A DNA stretch of 64,000 nucleotides from Patiriisocius marinus (lineage in GTDB: Bacteria > Bacteroidota > Bacteroidia > Flavobacteriales > Flavobacteriaceae), in NCBI RefSeq assembly GCF_008974325.1, contig NZ_BKCG01000008.1, positions 1 to 64,000 on the forward strand, given 5' to 3'. Position numbers and translations under genes: made by a program. The notes under the pieces are model-generated. The model searched no databases. It had not been told where the DNA came from and saw nothing but the letters and a program-made list of their open reading frames with translations. Every line of letters starts with the position of its first letter. The first letter of the stretch is position 1. Of this stretch, positions 55,094 to 64,000 are shown piece by piece.

Positions 55094-57172
55094 TTAAGCT
55101 TCTAATTTATTTTTATAATATTCATATGTAGCAAACTGCGAGCGTACCTTAATATTATCGTTTTTACGGTACGCGTTATCTTGCTTATCATTAATCATTC
55201 TTGCTTTAACATTATCACTCCAGCATATATTAAATGTATCATTTATTTCTTGTTTAATTTCATCATCATAAATAGGACAAGAAATCTCAACTCTATTATC
55301 TAGGTTCCTTCCCATAAAATCTGCGGAAGAAATATACATTTTTTGATTGCCATCGTTCTCAAAAATATACAAACGAGGATGCTCTAAAAATTTGTCTACA
55401 ATGCTAATAACTTCAATATTTTCACTCATTCCTTTTACACCAGGAATTAAACAACAAATTCCTCTAATAATCAACTGTACTTTCACTCCCGCTCTACTAG
55501 CAGCATATAACCTATCAATCATTTTATAATCTGACAAACTATTTAACTTAAGTCTAATACCACTTTTTTTACCCTTAATATTATTTAATATTTCGGTTTC
55601 AATTAAACTATAGATGGCATTTCTAGTATAATGTGGTGATACAATTAAATGATTGTACTTTTTCACCTTATAATTTACTTCAAAAAAGTCGAAAACTTTG
55701 TTTAGTTCTTTTACAATTTTTTGGTTTGCTGTAAACAAAGTATAATCTGTATAAATACGAGCAGTAGATTCATTAAAGTTTCCTGTGCTAATAAAAGCAT
55801 ATCTACGCACTTTGTCTTTCTCTTGTCTTTCAACTACACAAGCCTTACAATGTACTTTTAAGCCAGTAACCCCAAAAATCAACTTAACACCTTCACTCTG
55901 CATTTGTTCAGCATAATAGATATTTGCTTGCTCATCAAAACGTGCTTGTAATTCAATTTGAACTGTTACTTCTTTTCCATTTTTAGCTGCATTTATAAGC
56001 GAGCTAGCAATGTGTGAAACTTCAGCAAGCCTATAAATTGTAATCTTAATAGTAGTAACTGTTGGGTCTAATGCAGCTTCCCTTAAAAACTTAACAACAT
56101 ACGAAAACGATTGATAAGGAGCATAAAGCAAATAATCTTTAGATGAAATTTTATCTAATAGACTACCTTGCAAGTTTAAACCAGGAATAGGTAAAGGCGC
56201 AATTTTTTCATACTGCAAATCTTTTCTACCTAAACTAGGGAATCCCATATAGTCTCGTCTATTATGATATCTTCCTCCAGGAATAATACTATCGGTAGCG
56301 TCAATACCCATTTTTTGCATCAAAAATTGAAGGGTTTCTTTATCAATTTTTTTATCATAAACAAAACGAACAGGATCTCCTGTACTTCTGTTTTTTACAC
56401 TTTTTGAAATTTTATCAATGAAACTTTTACTTAAATCACTTTCAATATCTAATTCAGCATCACGTGTTATTTTAATCATGTGTGCCGAAATACTATCGTA
56501 TTTAAAAATATTGAAAATATAATGAAGACAATAACGAATTAAATCATCTAAAATAATAAGGAACTGTTTATCACCTTCAGGATTAAGTACCACAAAACGC
56601 TCTACATTTTTTGGTATCTCAATAAGTGCATAGTTATTTTTAGTGTTAAAAATAGTGTCATCTTTAGACATGACCATTTTGACTGCTAAATAGGCTGCAC
56701 TGTCTTTTAAGGAAGGAAATTTCTCTAATTCACCAATCATAATTGTGACTAACGCCGGACTTACTTTAGAAACAAAGTAATCCATTATAAATGGCTTCTG
56801 ACTTTCAGTAACTTCAGTTTCATCAATAATGAAAATATTTTCTTTTCGTAATTCCTTTCTAATATCATCAAGGATACGTAAACTTGTTTTTTGATGTTTA
56901 ATTACCGTTTGGGTAATCATTTCAAGTAGTTCAGCTGCACTTTTACCACCTAAAAAACTACGCCCACCCTTTCCTGCATCAGCAATACGTTTAATAGTAG
57001 CGTAACGTACTTTAAAAAACTCGTCAAGATTATTTGAAAAAATCCCAATAAAACGAAGTCGCTCAATTAATGGTGTACTTATATCTTCAGCCTCCTGAAG
57101 AACCCTTCCATTAAATTGTAACCAACTTAACTCTCTATTAAAATATGTGTTTTCTGTATTAGATGGCGTCAT
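55094..57172 (-). CDS. ppk1: Polyphosphate kinase 1
   Basis: A 692-residue enzyme of usual PPK1 length with N-terminal FNRELSWLQFNGRVLQEAE, the phospholipase-D-like core with phospho-His motif VHCKACVV, FISTGNFNESTARIYTD, and a second His region FLEHPRLYIFEN. It synthesises polyphosphate from ATP. Forms a cluster with the Ppx-like gene and a SixA-like phosphatase. Confidence 0.96.
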   Translation of the reverse strand: MTPSNTENTYFNRELSWLQFNGRVLQEAEDISTPLIERLRFIGIFSNNLDEFFKVRYATIKRIADAGKGGRSFLGGKSAAELLEMITQTVIKHQKTSLRILDDIRKELRKENIFIIDETEVTESQKPFIMDYFVSKVSPALVTIMIGELEKFPSLKDSAAYLAVKMVMSKDDTIFNTKNNYALIEIPKNVERFVVLNPEGDKQFLIILDDLIRYCLHYIFNIFKYDSISAHMIKITRDAELDIESDLSKSFIDKISKSVKNRSTGDPVRFVYDKKIDKETLQFLMQKMGIDATDSIIPGGRYHNRRDYMGFPSLGRKDLQYEKIAPLPIPGLNLQGSLLDKISSKDYLLYAPYQSFSYVVKFLREAALDPTVTTIKITIYRLAEVSHIASSLINAAKNGKEVTVQIELQARFDEQANIYYAEQMQSEGVKLIFGVTGLKVHCKACVVERQEKDKVRRYAFISTGNFNESTARIYTDYTLFTANQKIVKELNKVFDFFEVNYKVKKYNHLIVSPHYTRNAIYSLIETEILNNIKGKKSGIRLKLNSLSDYKMIDRLYAASRAGVKVQLIIRGICCLIPGVKGMSENIEVISIVDKFLEHPRLYIFENDGNQKMYISSADFMGRNLDNRVEISCPIYDDEIKQEINDTFNICWSDNVKARMINDKQDNAYRKNDNIKVRSQFATYEYYKNKLEA

Positions 57173-57176
57173 TGAA

Positions 57177-57662
57177 TTATTTTAAATTTCTTGGGAAAAT
57201 TGTTTTAATTGTTTTCCCTACTGTAATATTTTGCCAAGAGTCTGAATCAAATTCTATAGCAACAAAGCCGCTAGTAGGTACATTTTCAATGTACTCATTC
57301 CCTAGCATATTTACTATTGATGTAAAGGCATGATTGTGCCCAAATATCATCACACGATTATAGGAATCATCTAATTCTTTAATCAAACTCATTACTTGTT
57401 GACCGCTAAAGTCATACAATGAATGGTCTAGTTTAAAATTTTCATCAGCTACCTTAAAAGCATTTACAAAATATGCAGCGGTAGTTTTTGCTCTCACTGC
57501 ATCACTACTTATACAAAACTGAGGTGGCTTCATTTCAGTAGCAGCTTTGTCAGATACTAAAGAGGCATCACTTCTACCTCTACTTTTTAATGGGCGTTGA
57601 TGATCATCAACATCGTGCTTCCACGATGATTTTGCATGACGAGCAAAGTATAATGTTTTCAT
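57177..57662 (-). CDS. Histidine phosphatase family protein (SixA-like)
   Basis: A 161-residue protein with the RHG-type motif ARHAKSSW near the N-terminus, and a second active-site His in GHNHAFTSI. SixA proteins dephosphorylate phospho-His. Located 4 bp upstream of ppk1 in the same operon. Confidence 0.88.
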   Translation of the reverse strand: MKTLYFARHAKSSWKHDVDDHQRPLKSRGRSDASLVSDKAATEMKPPQFCISSDAVRAKTTAAYFVNAFKVADENFKLDHSLYDFSGQQVMSLIKELDDSYNRVMIFGHNHAFTSIVNMLGNEYIENVPTSGFVAIEFDSDSWQNITVGKTIKTIFPRNLK

Positions 57663-57675
57663 TGGTTACAAAGTA

Positions 57676-58320
57676 TTAAGGTTGTAATCGTTTTACTTCC
57701 CAGGAATTATCAATTTTTAAATAATACATTCTATCGTGTAATCTACTATGTCTACCTTGCCAAAATTCAAAAGCTTCGGGTTTAACAATAAAACCACCCC
57801 AATTATCTGGCTTAGGCACTTCTTTGCTTTCGTATTCCTTTTGTAATGCAGCTAATCGATTCTCAATAGTCTCTCTATCTTTAACCTCTTGCGATTGGTT
57901 TGAAACCAATGCTCCTAGCTGACTATCTTTAGGTCTTTGCTTAAAGTAATTTAAAGATTTTTCTTCGGAAATTTTAATTGCTTTTCCTTCTATAATAACT
58001 TGTTGCTCTAACGAAGGCCAAAAAAATGACAAACTCACATTTGAGTTATGCTCAATTGCTTGCCCTTTTTTACTTCCATAATTAGTATAGAAAATGAAAC
58101 CTTCCTTAGTGACTTCTTTAAGCAACACTATTCTTCCTCTAGGCATTCCTTTATCGTTAACAGTGCTCAAAGTCATTGCATTTACTTCATCAACTGTTTT
58201 AGATATTTCAGCTTGATGAAACCAATCACGAAATTGTTCCATTGGGTTTGCCAGAACATCACTCTTGTCTAATGTCCCTTTTTGGTATGATTTACGATAA
58301 TTATGAAGATCTCTATTCAT
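57676..58320 (-). CDS. pdxH: Pyridoxamine 5'-phosphate oxidase
   Basis: A 214-residue FMN enzyme: RGRIVLLKEVTKEGFIFYTN (FMN-binding), FFWPSLEQQVIIEGKA, and C-terminal FWQGRHSRLHDRMYY (PLP site). It makes pyridoxal phosphate. Full length; 13 bp from the SixA-like gene, so possibly the start of that operon. Confidence 0.95.
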   Translation of the reverse strand: MNRDLHNYRKSYQKGTLDKSDVLANPMEQFRDWFHQAEISKTVDEVNAMTLSTVNDKGMPRGRIVLLKEVTKEGFIFYTNYGSKKGQAIEHNSNVSLSFFWPSLEQQVIIEGKAIKISEEKSLNYFKQRPKDSQLGALVSNQSQEVKDRETIENRLAALQKEYESKEVPKPDNWGGFIVKPEAFEFWQGRHSRLHDRMYYLKIDNSWEVKRLQP

Positions 58321-58430
58321 TTGTTGAGGCTTTATTGCAAGGTACGAAGAATGGAGAATTTCTGAAATATGCTAAAATTAATTTTCGGTTAATATTTCAG
58401 AATAATTATAACTTTAAAATGATGTTGAAT

Positions 58431-59339
58431 TTAATTAATATCAATCACTTTACCGTCTTGAGCAAGAGTTACATTTTCAAAATACTGGTTAGCTTCTTCT
58501 TTAAACAAATTATAATTTCCGTATCGCCCAGAATAATGACCTAAAATTAATTGACCAACCTTTGCTGCAACAGCAATTTGTGCTGCCTCTTGTGCTGTAC
58601 TGTGTTTCGTTTTTACAGCTAATGCTTGGTCTTTCTGTAAAAATGTAGATTCATGATACAAAGCCGTAACATTTGTAATTTGAGTAATTATACGAGGGTA
58701 ATAAGCTGTATCGCTACAATATGCGTAGCTTTTTGCAGGATCAGGATCAAGTGTTATCAAACTGTTTAGTACTAATCCACCGTCCTTTGTTGGGGCATCA
58801 GCTCCTTTTTTAATTTTATTATAATAGCTCATCTCAACATTAAGTGACCTTGCTTTTTCTACATCGAGTTTGCGCTCGCCTAATTTCTCTTGAAATAGAA
58901 AACCGTTAGTATAAATTCGATGATCTAAAGGTATTGTTGTAACTGAAACCTTATCATCTTCAAACAATAGTTGTGGCTCTTTACTTTCTAACTCGTGGAA
59001 AAAGAGCTTATAGTTAGTGTAACTTTTTCCTAATTTAAGCTGAAGCAAAACGGCATCTTTAATACCTTTTGGACCGTAAATATGTAAATCTGCTTCTCTA
59101 CCTAGAAGCCGAAATGTTGAAATAAGACCTACAAGTCCAAAAAAATGATCTCCGTGTAGATGTGATATAAAAATATGTTTAACTCGTGAAAACTTAACTT
59201 TAAATCGTCGAAGTTGCACTTGCGTACCTTCAGCGCAATCAATAAGAAATAGATGCCCTTTTACTTCTAAAATTTGTGATGTTGGGTTTGCATCCCATCG
59301 AGGAGTAGCAGAATGACAGCCCAGTATAGTTAGTTTCAT
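58431..59339 (-). CDS. rnz: Ribonuclease Z
   Basis: A 302-residue metallo-beta-lactamase with intact HxHxDH in SHLHGDHFFGL and further ligands in YCSDTAYYP and GHYSGRYG. It cuts the 3' trailer of tRNA precursors. Follows the small STAS-like gene by 14 bp, in a pyrR-pyrB-small protein-rnz run. Confidence 0.94.
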   Translation of the reverse strand: MKLTILGCHSATPRWDANPTSQILEVKGHLFLIDCAEGTQVQLRRFKVKFSRVKHIFISHLHGDHFFGLVGLISTFRLLGREADLHIYGPKGIKDAVLLQLKLGKSYTNYKLFFHELESKEPQLLFEDDKVSVTTIPLDHRIYTNGFLFQEKLGERKLDVEKARSLNVEMSYYNKIKKGADAPTKDGGLVLNSLITLDPDPAKSYAYCSDTAYYPRIITQITNVTALYHESTFLQKDQALAVKTKHSTAQEAAQIAVAAKVGQLILGHYSGRYGNYNLFKEEANQYFENVTLAQDGKVIDIN

Positions 59340-59353
59340 TTAAATGTGCATAA

Positions 59354-59689
59354 TCAAAAGCCTAAATCTCTTTCTATTTCTTCCATTTCAATAATATCTT
59401 CAGCTTCCTGTAAAGTAGGAACCACAATAATTTCAATAGGAACTGTATCTGGGTTTATAGCATTATTTACAATTACAAAGGATTTTTTTTCTTTGCGATG
59501 CTCTGTTGACACTTTCATATAGGTCAATAAATCTTCTAAACTAAATTGGTCGTATTTAAGTAAATCTACAACTACATTAACTTTAGCATAGTGTTTTGGG
59601 ATTTGATATTCTAGAAACTTTGAAAAATCTTTTACATCATCGTGCTCATCAGTTAACACGGTGAATTTAGGAGCTACTTTAATTTTCAT
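59354..59689 (-). CDS. Small STAS-like protein between pyrB and rnz
   Basis: A 111-residue protein with alternating strands and helices (VNVVVDLLKYDQFSLEDLLT, then SFVIVNNAINPDTVPIEIIVV), resembling an anti-sigma-factor-antagonist fold. No function recognised. The ATG at 59689 overlaps the pyrB stop by 11 bp, so it is translationally coupled to pyrB; an upstream TTG is less likely. Confidence 0.65.
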   Translation of the reverse strand: MKIKVAPKFTVLTDEHDDVKDFSKFLEYQIPKHYAKVNVVVDLLKYDQFSLEDLLTYMKVSTEHRKEKKSFVIVNNAINPDTVPIEIIVVPTLQEAEDIIEMEEIERDLGF

Positions 59690-60617
59690 TTCTCTGAATT
59701 TTTGATGCAAGTAAATAAAGTACAGCCATTCTAACCGCTACACCGTTTTCTACTTGATTTAAAATAATAGATTGCTTACTATCTGCAACGTCACTAGTAA
59801 TCTCAACTCCCCTATTAATAGGACCTGGGTGCATTACAACAATCTCTTTATTTAAATTATCTAAAATCTTTTTATTTAAACCAAATTGCTGTGTGTATTC
59901 TCTAGTCGATGGAAAATAACTAATATCCATACGTTCATTTTGTACACGTAGCATATTAGCTACATCACACCAATTTAATGCTTTTTCAAGATGCGGCTCA
60001 TAAGTCACACCTAGTGATTCTATATGTTTTGGAATTAATGTTTTAGGGCCACACACTTTTACGGTTGCTCCTAATTTCTGGAGAGCAAAAATATTAGACA
60101 AGGCTACTCTTGAGTGTAAAATATCACCAACAATGACAACTTTTTTACCTGCTACGTCACCCAACTTTTCTCTTATTGAATAGCTATCGAGTAATGCTTG
60201 TGTTGGGTGTTCGTGAGCACCATCACCAGCATTTACAATACTAGCTCCTATGTGTTTAGAAAGATAGATTCCTGCACCTGGATTTGGATGACGCATGACT
60301 ACCATATCTACTTTCATAGACAATATATTGTTTACTGTATCAACCAAGGTTTCCCCTTTTTTAACAGAAGACGAAGCTGCTGAAAAATTAACTGTATCTG
60401 CAGACAAGCGCTTTTCGGCTAACTCAAAAGAAAGTCTAGTTCGAGTACTATTTTCAAAAAATAGATTGGCTATAGTGATATCACGAAGCGAAGGCACTTT
60501 TTTAATAGGGCGATTAATAACCTCCTTAAATTGATCTGCCGTCTCAAAAATGAGTTGAATATCAGCTTCTGTGATATATTTGATTCCTAATAAATGATTG
60601 ACACTTAGTTCGCTCAT
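59679..60617 (-). CDS. pyrB: Aspartate carbamoyltransferase catalytic subunit
   Basis: A 312-residue enzyme with carbamoyl phosphate site FENSTRTRLSFELAEKRL, MRHPNPGAG and HPTQALLDSYSI. It catalyses the committed step of pyrimidine synthesis. No pyrI regulatory subunit is adjacent. Preceded by pyrR with a 3-bp gap. Confidence 0.97.
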   Translation of the reverse strand: MSELSVNHLLGIKYITEADIQLIFETADQFKEVINRPIKKVPSLRDITIANLFFENSTRTRLSFELAEKRLSADTVNFSAASSSVKKGETLVDTVNNILSMKVDMVVMRHPNPGAGIYLSKHIGASIVNAGDGAHEHPTQALLDSYSIREKLGDVAGKKVVIVGDILHSRVALSNIFALQKLGATVKVCGPKTLIPKHIESLGVTYEPHLEKALNWCDVANMLRVQNERMDISYFPSTREYTQQFGLNKKILDNLNKEIVVMHPGPINRGVEITSDVADSKQSIILNQVENGVAVRMAVLYLLASKIQRNEN

Positions 60618-60620
60618 ATC

Positions 60621-61160
60621 CTAACTTTTAACTAAATAAACTGCATCCTCTCCTTCGTTTTCCTTCCAGCACACTTTTACTTTTTCATCACCAATGGCAT
60701 CAACTTGCCTTCCACGATAGTCCGGCTGTATAGGTAAATGCCTACTAAATCGTCTATCAATCAATGTAAGCAACTCTATTTCTAAAGGTCTCCCAAATGA
60801 TTGTATTGCCGTTAAAGCACTCCTAATACTTCTTCCTGTATATAAAACGTCATCTATAAAAACAACATTTTTATTTTCCACAACAAAGTCAATTGTTGTT
60901 TGATTTGCTTGAAAGGGCTTGTCGCTGCGTCTAAAATCGTCACGATAGAAAGTAATATCTAATTGTCCCAAGAGAATATTCTTGATTTTATATTCACTTT
61001 CTAAAAGTTCTTTTAATCTTTTTGCTAGAAAAATACCTCGAGGTTGAATCCCAATAAGTACTGTATTTGAAAAAGTATCGTGTTTTTCTATTAATTGACA
61101 AGCCAAACGATGCAATGCGATGTGTATCTCAGTTGCGTTTAATAGTGTTTTTTGGCTCAT
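60621..61160 (-). CDS. pyrR: Bifunctional PyrR regulator/uracil phosphoribosyltransferase
   Basis: A 179-residue PRPP-binding type I PRTase with the PRPP loop VVFIDDVLYTGRSIRSAL and VLIGIQPRGIFLAKRL. In Gram-positives it binds pyr mRNA leaders to attenuate transcription; in Bacteroidota its regulatory role is less certain. Start at 61160 (MSQKTLLN) is preferred over 61178. Confidence 0.93.
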   Translation of the reverse strand: MSQKTLLNATEIHIALHRLACQLIEKHDTFSNTVLIGIQPRGIFLAKRLKELLESEYKIKNILLGQLDITFYRDDFRRSDKPFQANQTTIDFVVENKNVVFIDDVLYTGRSIRSALTAIQSFGRPLEIELLTLIDRRFSRHLPIQPDYRGRQVDAIGDEKVKVCWKENEGEDAVYLVKS

Positions 61161-61320
61161 AGAAGTGTTCTGAAACATATTCAGGATACAAAGTTACACT
61201 TTTTTTAATTGCGAGTTATTTAGTGTACTTCGGAAATTTTAATTTGTTTAAAAATAGTGCTTAATATTTAATTTAAAAATTTTAAAAATTCAATTATTGA
61301 CAGACTATCATTAAAAACAA

Positions 61321-61352
61321 AAAAACCGTTTTGATTTCTCAAAACGGTTTTT
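61321..61352 (-). terminator. Intrinsic terminator after the prohibitin-like gene
   Basis: AAAAACCGTTTTGA-tttc-TCAAAACGGTTTTT, a perfect 14-bp stem 20 bp after the stop of the minus-strand gene at 61373, followed by a T-rich tract on that strand. Confidence 0.88.
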
Positions 61353-61372
61353 AAAAATATACTATTTCGGAA

Positions 61373-62188
61373 CTAGTTGTTCCCTAAAATTATAGGTAAA
61401 CCGCCTTCACCACCACCTATCACAATTACTTTTGTATTAGGAGATTCACTTAATTTTAATGTAGCATCAACACCTTTATCTTGTAGAATTTTATCTGTCA
61501 AAGAAGCACTTAGAATTTTGTTTGCATCTGCTTTACCTTGCGCTTCAATAATTACTTTTTCTGCTTCTTTTGCAGCTGTAACTAATCTAAACTCATATTC
61601 TAGAGATTCTTGCTCTTGCTTTAATTTACGTTCAATTGCATCCTTAATGGTATTAGGAAGCGTTACATCTCTAACTAATACTTCATTTAGTTGTACGTAT
61701 TGCTTAGCAAGAATAGTCTTCGTTTCAGCGTAAATTTCATCTTGAATTGCATCACGCTTGCTACTGTACAATTGCTCTGGTGTATAACGACCAACAACAC
61801 TTCTTGCAGCAGATCTAATTGCCGGCTGGATAACTCGACCTAAATAGTTCTCTCCTAAGTTTTGGTGTAGTCTTCCTAATTCAGAATAAACTGGTTGGTA
61901 CCAAGCTGAAGCATCAATTTGAATTTCCAAACCATTTGAAGAAAGTACTTTCATTTTTTCGAAAAGCTCTTGTTGCCTTACTTCATAAATAATAACTTTA
62001 TTCCAAGGTGCGATTAAATGAAACCCCTCACCTAAGGGTGGCTCATCAATTACAACCCCTTTATCAAATACTTTATAAAGCACTCCAGCTTCTCCAGAAC
62101 CAATAGTTACAGCAGATTTTGCTAAAATGATAATTAATATAACCGCAAGAACGATTACTGGTATTCCAATTTTTGGTAATTTTTCCAT
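61373..62188 (-). CDS. Prohibitin/SPFH-domain protein
   Basis: A 271-residue membrane-anchored protein: one N-terminal transmembrane helix (about 9-29) and a band-7/SPFH domain (VTIGSGEAGVLYKVFDKGVV, RSVVGRYTPEQLYSSKRDAI), followed by a coiled-coil rich in Glu/Ala. Probably a multimeric membrane-microdomain scaffold or protease modulator. Precedes pyrR but is separated by a terminator. Confidence 0.88.
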   Translation of the reverse strand: MEKLPKIGIPVIVLAVILIIILAKSAVTIGSGEAGVLYKVFDKGVVIDEPPLGEGFHLIAPWNKVIIYEVRQQELFEKMKVLSSNGLEIQIDASAWYQPVYSELGRLHQNLGENYLGRVIQPAIRSAARSVVGRYTPEQLYSSKRDAIQDEIYAETKTILAKQYVQLNEVLVRDVTLPNTIKDAIERKLKQEQESLEYEFRLVTAAKEAEKVIIEAQGKADANKILSASLTDKILQDKGVDATLKLSESPNTKVIVIGGGEGGLPIILGNN

Positions 62189-62195
62189 GATATGT

Positions 62196-64000
62196 TTATA
62201 TAAGTCCGTTAAATTTTCTGATAAACCACTCGATTGAAAGTAGTAAAATAATCAATCCTAATAAGTATTTCCAATCGATTAAAGGTACTACTTTTTCTTC
62301 ACTCTTTTGCACTGCTACATAGGCATCGCTTTCCACTAAACTATTAATCAACTCATCAATTTGAGTTGGAAAATAAGCTACTCCACTTGATTTTTCTGCG
62401 ACTCTATTTAATTTTGAAATGTTAGCATTTAAAAACTGTTGCTCCACATTAAATTCTAAAATAGTGAAACTCCCACTTCTTGCTATCTCCTCGTCTTTTA
62501 CAGAAACAGTATACGAGTATGTTCCTGCATCTAAATTACTTAAATCAACTTGGTAATAATTATTACGTAATAATAACGGAAACACCAATCGTTCTTTTGT
62601 TTGATTATTAACAACCGAAATTGAAACCGAAGCGCTATTATCAAAAACAAAATTTTTATCAAAATACTGAGCAGAAATTTTAAGTGGTCTATTATTATAA
62701 TAAAAAGTTTCGCTACTAACCTCTAGCCTACTTCTACGTTTATTTGAAGCAAGGTACTGCACCATCTTAGCTATAAATTGATCAAAATCTTCAAAGCTTT
62801 TATCATTTAAGTAAGATTGAGCTCTCCATTTCCATAATCCTTCTGCATCCCATATTGCGTGACGTGAAGTCCCTTGTTCCATAGTCACTAACATTGGGCT
62901 ATCACTTGCTATACCATCTATTGTTTGATCTAAAATAATTTCGTGAGGCACTGCAATAGACAATTCACCAAAATATGTGGTTAGTGGCGGCAACTCACTA
63001 AAACCTATATCATCTATCGAAAATGTTCCGTAATTAAGGTTTAAACTTGCACTAACATCTTCGTTTTGATTTACAACGTCTTTTGAAAATCTAGATTGAA
63101 TACTATTCAGAAATACCCAATCGGTTTGAGTACCTGTAATCACAAAAGAGTTTTTATTCAACTTTTCAAGTTCTTGAAAAACTGAAGAAAATTTTCTTAT
63201 TGGTTGATATAAAATCACCAATTGATAATCGTTAACTACTGATGCTGCTTCTTCAGGTTTTAAATATGTTACAGTTCGTTGCTCATTAGTTGCAATTGAC
63301 TTTTTTAGCATTCCCAAATCTGGATGAAGTACATCACTTACAATTAACACATTAGTAGCCTGATCAATTACTTCAACCCCAAATCGCTTATTATTATTCA
63401 CTGTATTTTTCTCATCACTCAAAGGCTTTACAGTTGCAGTATAGCGTTGCAATCCTACAGCAGTAGCGGGTACTATAGTTGAAACAGTTTTAGTATTATC
63501 TTGGTTTGTAAATGATAGAATTTCCCTGTAAACAACTCTGTTACCTTGGCTTATAACAAATTGTGAATTTACACTACCAGTTCCACTGTAAACTATTATA
63601 GCTTCAACGGGAAATTGATTTTTTAGAAAAGCATATCTATTAGTATTTAGCTGTTCAATTTTTAAATCGGTATACTTTGTAGAGTCTCCTAATATCACAG
63701 GATAAATAGGATGACTTAACAATGTGCTCGAAAATTCATAATCTGAACCAATAGTTTGATTCCCATCAGTTAACATCACTACAGGAGATTTTAGATTACT
63801 ATAAAGTTCTTTTATAGATTTAAAAGCAGCAGCAATATTAGAATTAGACTCGGTATTTGTTAAGGTATCTAGTGTTGAGAAACCATTTCCAAAAGAGTAA
63901 TATGAAATATCAAATTTCTCATTTAAAGCCTCATTAGATTTTATTTTATCAATCGCTAACGATAAAGCATCTTTTTGATTCAATTCCTTTATAGAAGTTG
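62196..64000 (-). CDS. VWA-type membrane protein, 5' end outside the window
   Basis: 601 codons are visible, and the frame remains open past the window end, so the start lies outside. The N-terminal part seen (ALSLAIDKI, SFGNGFS, and MLTDGNQTIG with the MIDAS-like DGNxT) fits a von Willebrand factor A domain. The middle holds beta-rich Ig-like regions, and a C-terminal transmembrane helix (LLGLIILLLSIEWFI) ends in a short basic tail. Such BatA-like or DUF4159-type proteins are common in Bacteroidota; the exact family is unknown. The stop is 7 bp before the prohibitin start. Confidence 0.72.
   Translation of the reverse strand, partial: TSIKELNQKDALSLAIDKIKSNEALNEKFDISYYSFGNGFSTLDTLTNTESNSNIAAAFKSIKELYSNLKSPVVMLTDGNQTIGSDYEFSSTLLSHPIYPVILGDSTKYTDLKIEQLNTNRYAFLKNQFPVEAIIVYSGTGSVNSQFVISQGNRVVYREILSFTNQDNTKTVSTIVPATAVGLQRYTATVKPLSDEKNTVNNNKRFGVEVIDQATNVLIVSDVLHPDLGMLKKSIATNEQRTVTYLKPEEAASVVNDYQLVILYQPIRKFSSVFQELEKLNKNSFVITGTQTDWVFLNSIQSRFSKDVVNQNEDVSASLNLNYGTFSIDDIGFSELPPLTTYFGELSIAVPHEIILDQTIDGIASDSPMLVTMEQGTSRHAIWDAEGLWKWRAQSYLNDKSFEDFDQFIAKMVQYLASNKRRSRLEVSSETFYYNNRPLKISAQYFDKNFVFDNSASVSISVVNNQTKERLVFPLLLRNNYYQVDLSNLDAGTYSYTVSVKDEEIARSGSFTILEFNVEQQFLNANISKLNRVAEKSSGVAYFPTQIDELINSLVESDAYVAVQKSEEKVVPLIDWKYLLGLIILLLSIEWFIRKFNGLI

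Noticed and set aside
61321-61352. PyrR-dependent attenuator of pyrR-pyrB
   Set aside because: The hairpin is 20 bp after the prohibitin stop and 160 bp before pyrR, and no competing antiterminator stem was seen, so a plain terminator is simpler.
61377-61733. Open frame of 118 codons on the plus strand
   Set aside because: Antisense shadow of the prohibitin-like gene with no recognisable domain.

Overview
The window is AT-rich chromosomal DNA from a member of the Bacteroidota, most likely a marine-type Flavobacteriaceae. The evidence for this is a type IX secretion sorting tail on one protein, a DUF3822 gene, promoters matching the Bacteroidota -7 box TAnnTTTG, few Shine-Dalgarno sites, and many lipoproteins with a Cys lipobox. 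There are about 60 protein genes and one RNA gene (rnpB, minus strand). I saw no tRNA, 5S/16S/23S rRNA or CRISPR array.

Region 1-13000 is accessory DNA and the most unusual part. Single genes or small groups of genes are separated by related 120-140 bp imperfect palindromes, all in the same orientation, near 1, 1240, 4437/5743, 7519, 9009, 11179 and (degenerate) 12795. They look like integron attC sites: the outer arms pair imperfectly, there is a central hairpin with covarying bases, and the first bases after one element are complementary to the first bases of the next. No integrase is visible. Cargo: two DUF4932 proteins, an acyl-CoA-dehydrogenase-like flavoprotein with an AraC regulator and a cupin lipoprotein (reverse orientation), a Crp/Fnr regulator with an NAD-dependent epimerase, a second Crp/Fnr regulator with an MBL-fold protein and an NTF2-like lipoprotein, an unknown exported protein and a GNAT acetyltransferase. 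A frameshifted IS110-family element (about 4448-5742) has landed inside one of the repeats.

Region 13000-27600 is metabolic and defensive accessory DNA. It holds a thioredoxin/OsmC/permease operon behind a Crp/Fnr-like site, a TlpA-like lipoprotein, a gamma-glutamylcyclotransferase-like/AAA ATPase pair, a complete RND efflux operon (GbsR/MarR regulator, adaptor, pump, outer membrane factor, TetR regulator) with a 26-bp palindrome at its promoter, an erythromycin-esterase-like lipoprotein, and an HMA-like protein next to an APC permease.

Region 27600-64000 is core genome: gyrA with a TPR gene, clpC, hutH, a TlpA-type reductase, nnr, gcvT, glsA, phhB, yebC, an acyltransferase with kdsB, a RecD2-like helicase, a DUF3822/rsmD cluster, rnpB, dnaX (broken by a -1 frameshift at a run of ten A), miaE, the ppx/ppk1/sixA polyphosphate cluster, pdxH, rnz, pyrB/pyrR, a prohibitin-like protein and a VWA-type protein cut by the window end. 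Five strong intrinsic terminators separate several of these units.

Stretches over 300 bp without a gene: 4225-4558 (a 9-bp inverted repeat, the left fragment of the split repeat and the 3' end of the IS), 5521-5879 (IS110 non-coding left end plus a cassette repeat), and 24161-24472 (efflux operator and promoter; nothing else seen).
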